Notes under the pieces: generated by a model
What the model saw: the letters and a program-made list of their open reading frames with translations, nothing else
What the model was told of the DNA's origin: nothing
Database searches by the model: none
Origin: Trichosphaerium sp. ATCC 40318
Lineage: Eukaryota; Discosea; Flabellinia; Trichosidae
Length of the DNA stretch: 64,000 bases
Direction: 5' to 3'
Assembly: GCA_038496445.1 (NCBI GenBank)
Contig: JALMLS010000322.1
Span: forward strand, 1,116,001 to 1,180,000
Position numbers and translations under genes: made by a program
Part shown: piece by piece, positions 61,598 through 64,000 of the stretch
How the letters are laid out: every line of letters starts with the position of its first letter
Numbering within the stretch: the stretch's first letter is position 1

Positions 61598-62716
61598 TCA
61601 AGTGAAATAGTGAATATATTGAATACCCATTGACTCAACAGCCTCTTTTGTAACTTTAGAAAAGAGTGTTGCAACACGTTTTAGCGATTTGAGATATTTC
61701 AAACAATCATTTGTAATATTATCACATCCACACAGTTTGAGGTGTTCAAGGTTGATCAATGTCTTTAAACCCAAGTCTGTTATCCTAGGGGAATAAACAA
61801 GATGAAGGTATTTGGCATTAATCAATGCTTTGATGCCATCATCTGTAAGATTATTTCTCCCACCATTAATACGAATTGACTGCACATTGCAAAGGAGTCG
61901 GAGCCACGAATCCTTTGGGTCAGAAAGATGAATCTCGTGAACATCTTTGAGTGCCTTGATCGCTTCAATAGTAATAAGACGTGTAGAACCAGTCAGCTTA
62001 ATTGTGTGTACACCAACAAGACTTTGGATTGCTTCATCTGTTACTACACGCATGTAGCTCAGGTCAATATTATGCACACCAGCAAGCGACATTATACCTT
62101 TAGCAGTCACATGAGTTTCATTCAAAGCAATAGTGTGCACTCCAGCGAGTGCTTTTACACCTTCATCTGTCACTTGTGTACCCTCCAGATTAATATTATG
62201 AACACCTTTAAGGGCTTGTATACCTACATTTGTCACTTCAGTGTAACTAAGATCAATTGTATGAACACCAGCAAGTGCTATAACACCTTCATCTGTCACT
62301 TGAGTGTAACCAAGATTAATCTGATGAACGCCAGCAAGTAATTTGACACCTTGATCATCAATATCAGCCTCAAAAAGGTTGATCGTATGTACTCCAGCAA
62401 GCCATTTCATACCTTCTGCTGTTATATAACTTTTATGAAGAGCAATGCTATGGACGCCTGCAAATTGTTCCAGAAGCTCATCTGATGGAAACCCCTCAGA
62501 ATCAAATGCCAGCAATTTGATTTCTGTGTGTTTCATGATCCCTTTATGTTTTACAACCTGTTTCGCTTGTTTAGCCGTCCTTATCCTCACACTATGATAG
62601 CCGATAATGTCATGAATAATAGAAGAAAAGAGACAACATGTTTGACAAGCTGCAAATCGATCTTTTATATTTTCTAAAATACTTGCTAGAATCTCGATAG
62701 GTATATCCAATAACAT
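61598..62716 (-). CDS. Intronless F-box-like leucine-rich repeat protein
   Basis: 372 residues in one frame, no intron, unlike nearly every gene here. The first 40 residues (MLLDIPIEILASILENIKDR, FAACQTCCLFSSIIHD) resemble an F-box. About ten repeats of roughly 24 residues follow: LAGVHTIDLSYTEVTNVGIQ, then ALKGVHNINLEGTQVTDEGV, and so on. The repeats are very alike, as if recently amplified. The later ones diverge (LTDDGIKALINAKYLHLVYS, CDNITNDCLKYL). An F-box plus LRR would act as a substrate adaptor for an SCF ubiquitin ligase. Repeat proteins of this form also occur in giant viruses and some bacteria, so acquisition is possible. Confidence 0.75.
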   Translation of the reverse strand: MLLDIPIEILASILENIKDRFAACQTCCLFSSIIHDIIGYHSVRIRTAKQAKQVVKHKGIMKHTEIKLLAFDSEGFPSDELLEQFAGVHSIALHKSYITAEGMKWLAGVHTINLFEADIDDQGVKLLAGVHQINLGYTQVTDEGVIALAGVHTIDLSYTEVTNVGIQALKGVHNINLEGTQVTDEGVKALAGVHTIALNETHVTAKGIMSLAGVHNIDLSYMRVVTDEAIQSLVGVHTIKLTGSTRLITIEAIKALKDVHEIHLSDPKDSWLRLLCNVQSIRINGGRNNLTDDGIKALINAKYLHLVYSPRITDLGLKTLINLEHLKLCGCDNITNDCLKYLKSLKRVATLFSKVTKEAVESMGIQYIHYFT

Positions 62717-62881
62717 TGTTTCAGCACTAGTAGTATTTTAGAATGATATTTAAACAACAACAGAGGTTCTTAATAATATAAGAAACGTAGTAGGTGCATT
62801 TAACCTGAAATAACGCCATTTTAATTTAAAACGTTGTCATCACATTTCAGGTCAAACAAACCACGTCGTTGTATTTAATTT

Positions 62882-63210
62882 TTACCTTCGATTAATGCTT
62901 GCGTTAGACACCTGGTTGCATCGTTTGTTACTTCCATCCATGGTTACCGCCTACGTTCGTTGGTATATTGCAACCCAGCGAGCTTGTTTTCTATGAGAAG
63001 TGTGACACGCGTTAAATTTAAAACTGTTGACTGTGTGAAGACCAAAAAACTTACTTTGTCGTAGCACGTGGCTACGTGAAAACGCAATGAGATACATTCT
63101 GCAGGCATTTCTGCTAAGCGTACTCTGGTAGGACGCTTTGGTACTATCAAAGCAAAACGAACGTTAAAGCCATTCAGCTTAACAGCTCTGGGAAAGTATG
63201 TGATGTGCAT
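62882..63210 (-). CDS. Possible small gene, two exons
   Basis: Exon 1 (63210-63057) reads MHITYFPRAVKLNGFNVRFA then LIVPKRPTRVRLAEMPAECI. A GTAAGT intron then joins AVTMDGSNKRCNQVSNASIN. It totals about 74 residues with a stop at 62882. There is no recognisable family and the frame is short, so this is weakly supported. Confidence 0.3.
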
Positions 63211-63370
63211 AGTGAAGCCAACTGGATATTTTTTTTTGAGATGAGAAAGTCGTATTTAACAATCGATTTTGTACGCTCTAACGTTGGAATCGACGGTATT
63301 CTACATTGGAGGCTCTACCGAAAAATAGTTGCACAACAAGTAAAGAGACTTAAAGACAAAGTTGGTTCGT

Positions 63371-64000
63371 TTATTGCTTTGCAGGTGTGCCTTCATAAGC
63401 CAGTTTCTCCTTGAGTACAAAGTCCCAAACAGTAGTCAAGCGCTTGTTAATATCAGCACGTGTGTCGTTACTAGTTTTTTGGTCCCACTGATAAAAACCT
63501 GTACCGGTCTTGATACCTTAAAAAAAAGCCAAGTTAGCAAAAAGCACTCCCAATTATAAAGTTTAGACGCACCAATGTGATTGTCGTCAACCTTTTTCTT
63601 GAGTGTTTTGCTTACAGTAGTGTCTTTGCAAAGCACCTTAAGCATTTCTGATTGGGCTTTACATGTTGTGTCCAAACCACTTACATCTTTTTGCATTAAC
63701 AGACCAGTGATACACATACGTGGTCCAAGCATAAACTTTGCTACTTTATCAATTTCTTCAGCAGTAACAATTCCCTTATCAAGTAGATCGTATACTTCCC
63801 GGTACATAGCATGTTGTAGCCTGTTTGTAATAAATCTGAATCGCGTCAGTGAGGTAAAACAAATGGTTGATTAAACTCGTCCAAAAAAAGTACCCTTGTA
63901 GTGGTTTTTGCAGCAATACTACAGCCTTGCCAGCTGCTTCCAAAATATCTGAAACAATTTTAATGTTCTCATCTGAGGAGTCTTTCATCTTTGTGACTTC
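63371..64000 (-). CDS. 3-hydroxyacyl-CoA dehydrogenase, C-terminal part (5' end off window)
   Basis: The N-terminal NAD-binding domain lies beyond the right edge. The visible part begins with the end of that domain (KDSSDENIKIVSDILEAAGK, AVVLLQKPLQG). An intron (about 63837-63892) is followed by FITNRLQHAMYREVYDLLDK, GIVTAEEIDKVAKFMLGPRM and CITGLLMQKDVSGLDTTC, then VDDNHIG joined to IKTGTGFYQWDQK and LKEKLAYEGTPAKQ, ending at TAA 63371. This is the C-terminal helical dimerisation/substrate domain of the 3-hydroxyacyl-CoA/3-hydroxybutyryl-CoA dehydrogenase family. The lambda-crystallin/gulonate dehydrogenase branch is a possible alternative. It may act in beta-oxidation or branched-chain breakdown, like ACAD8 in this window. 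Confidence 0.8.

Noticed and set aside
61928..62341. Plus-strand 137-codon frame with regular repeats.
   Set aside because: It is the antisense shadow of the LRR gene; the periodicity comes from the repeats.
1..64000. tRNA, rRNA, CRISPR or bacterial operon signals.
   Set aside because: No cloverleaf with a GGTTCRA-type T-arm, no spaced direct-repeat array of CRISPR form, and no Shine-Dalgarno-linked gene strings were seen; the genes carry spliceosomal introns.

Overview
The window is nuclear DNA from a eukaryote with short introns, probably a microbial opisthokont or an early-diverging fungus-like lineage; I cannot name the species. Almost every gene is split by introns of about 35-90 bases with strong donors (very often GTACG) and pyrimidine-AG acceptors. 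Genes sit on both strands with 100-700 base gaps, and divergent pairs often share one short promoter region. The content is typical eukaryotic: CDC73, an AC19-type RNA polymerase subunit, a CHD remodeler, PNKP, RPAIN, PIP kinase, phosphatidylinositol synthase and ACAD8. A SPINDLY-type glycosyltransferase, PARP6/8-like protein and Dictyostelium-type CTDC cysteine repeats argue against a yeast-like ascomycete.

Layout. 1-3170 (+): C-terminal part of a RhoGAP protein, cut by the window start. 3392-5161 (+): vWA protein with a Gln-rich tail. 5436-9398 (-): C2 domain fused to a PARP6/8-type catalytic region. 9768-12960 (+): SPINDLY-type TPR glycosyltransferase. 12996-19409 (-): CHD6-9-like chromatin remodeler. 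19617-21201 (+): membrane-anchored spermidine-synthase-like protein. 21536-24664 (+): PTEN/tensin phosphatase with C2 and SH3 domains. 24909-25439 (-): unrecognised open frame. 25622-27672 (+): CDC73. 27918-28911 (-): phosphatidylinositol synthase. 29090-29952 (-): RPAIN-like. 30058-30867 (+): RRM fused to an AC19-like polymerase subunit. 31084-31414 (+): Mdm35/TRIAP1-like.

31415-36856 is a gene-poor, AT-rich repeat island unlike the rest: a roughly 110-base inverted repeat pair about 2.5 kb apart, two arrays built on self-complementary GTAC-centred units, a TTTTGGGCACG minisatellite, other direct and inverted duplications, and one orphan coding fragment. It looks like nested non-autonomous mobile elements inserted between the Mdm35-like and PP2C genes.

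After the island: PP2C phosphatase (36857-38074, -), mitochondrial-looking protein (38758-39272, +), ACAD8 (39474-41482, +), small secreted protein (41542-42287, -), vWA/CTDC membrane protein (42569-45998, -), PNKP with an unusual N-terminus (46177-48680, -). Then comes a lipid-related block: FAD oxidase-cyclopropane synthase fusion (49051-52854, +), patatin TAG lipase (53506-56244, -), DUF1365 protein (56699-about 58250, -) and PIP 5-kinase (58637-61192, +). The window ends with an intronless F-box/LRR gene (61598-62716, -), a doubtful small gene and the C-terminus of a 3-hydroxyacyl-CoA dehydrogenase (63371-64000, -).

The most interesting points are the RRM-AC19 fusion, the C2-PARP fusion, the PTEN-C2-SH3 protein, the beta-rich insertion in the CHD protein, the eukaryotic neighbourhood of FAD oxidase/CFA synthase/DUF1365 genes, and the repeat island. 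All exon boundaries were placed by eye from frame continuity, splice consensus and family similarity.
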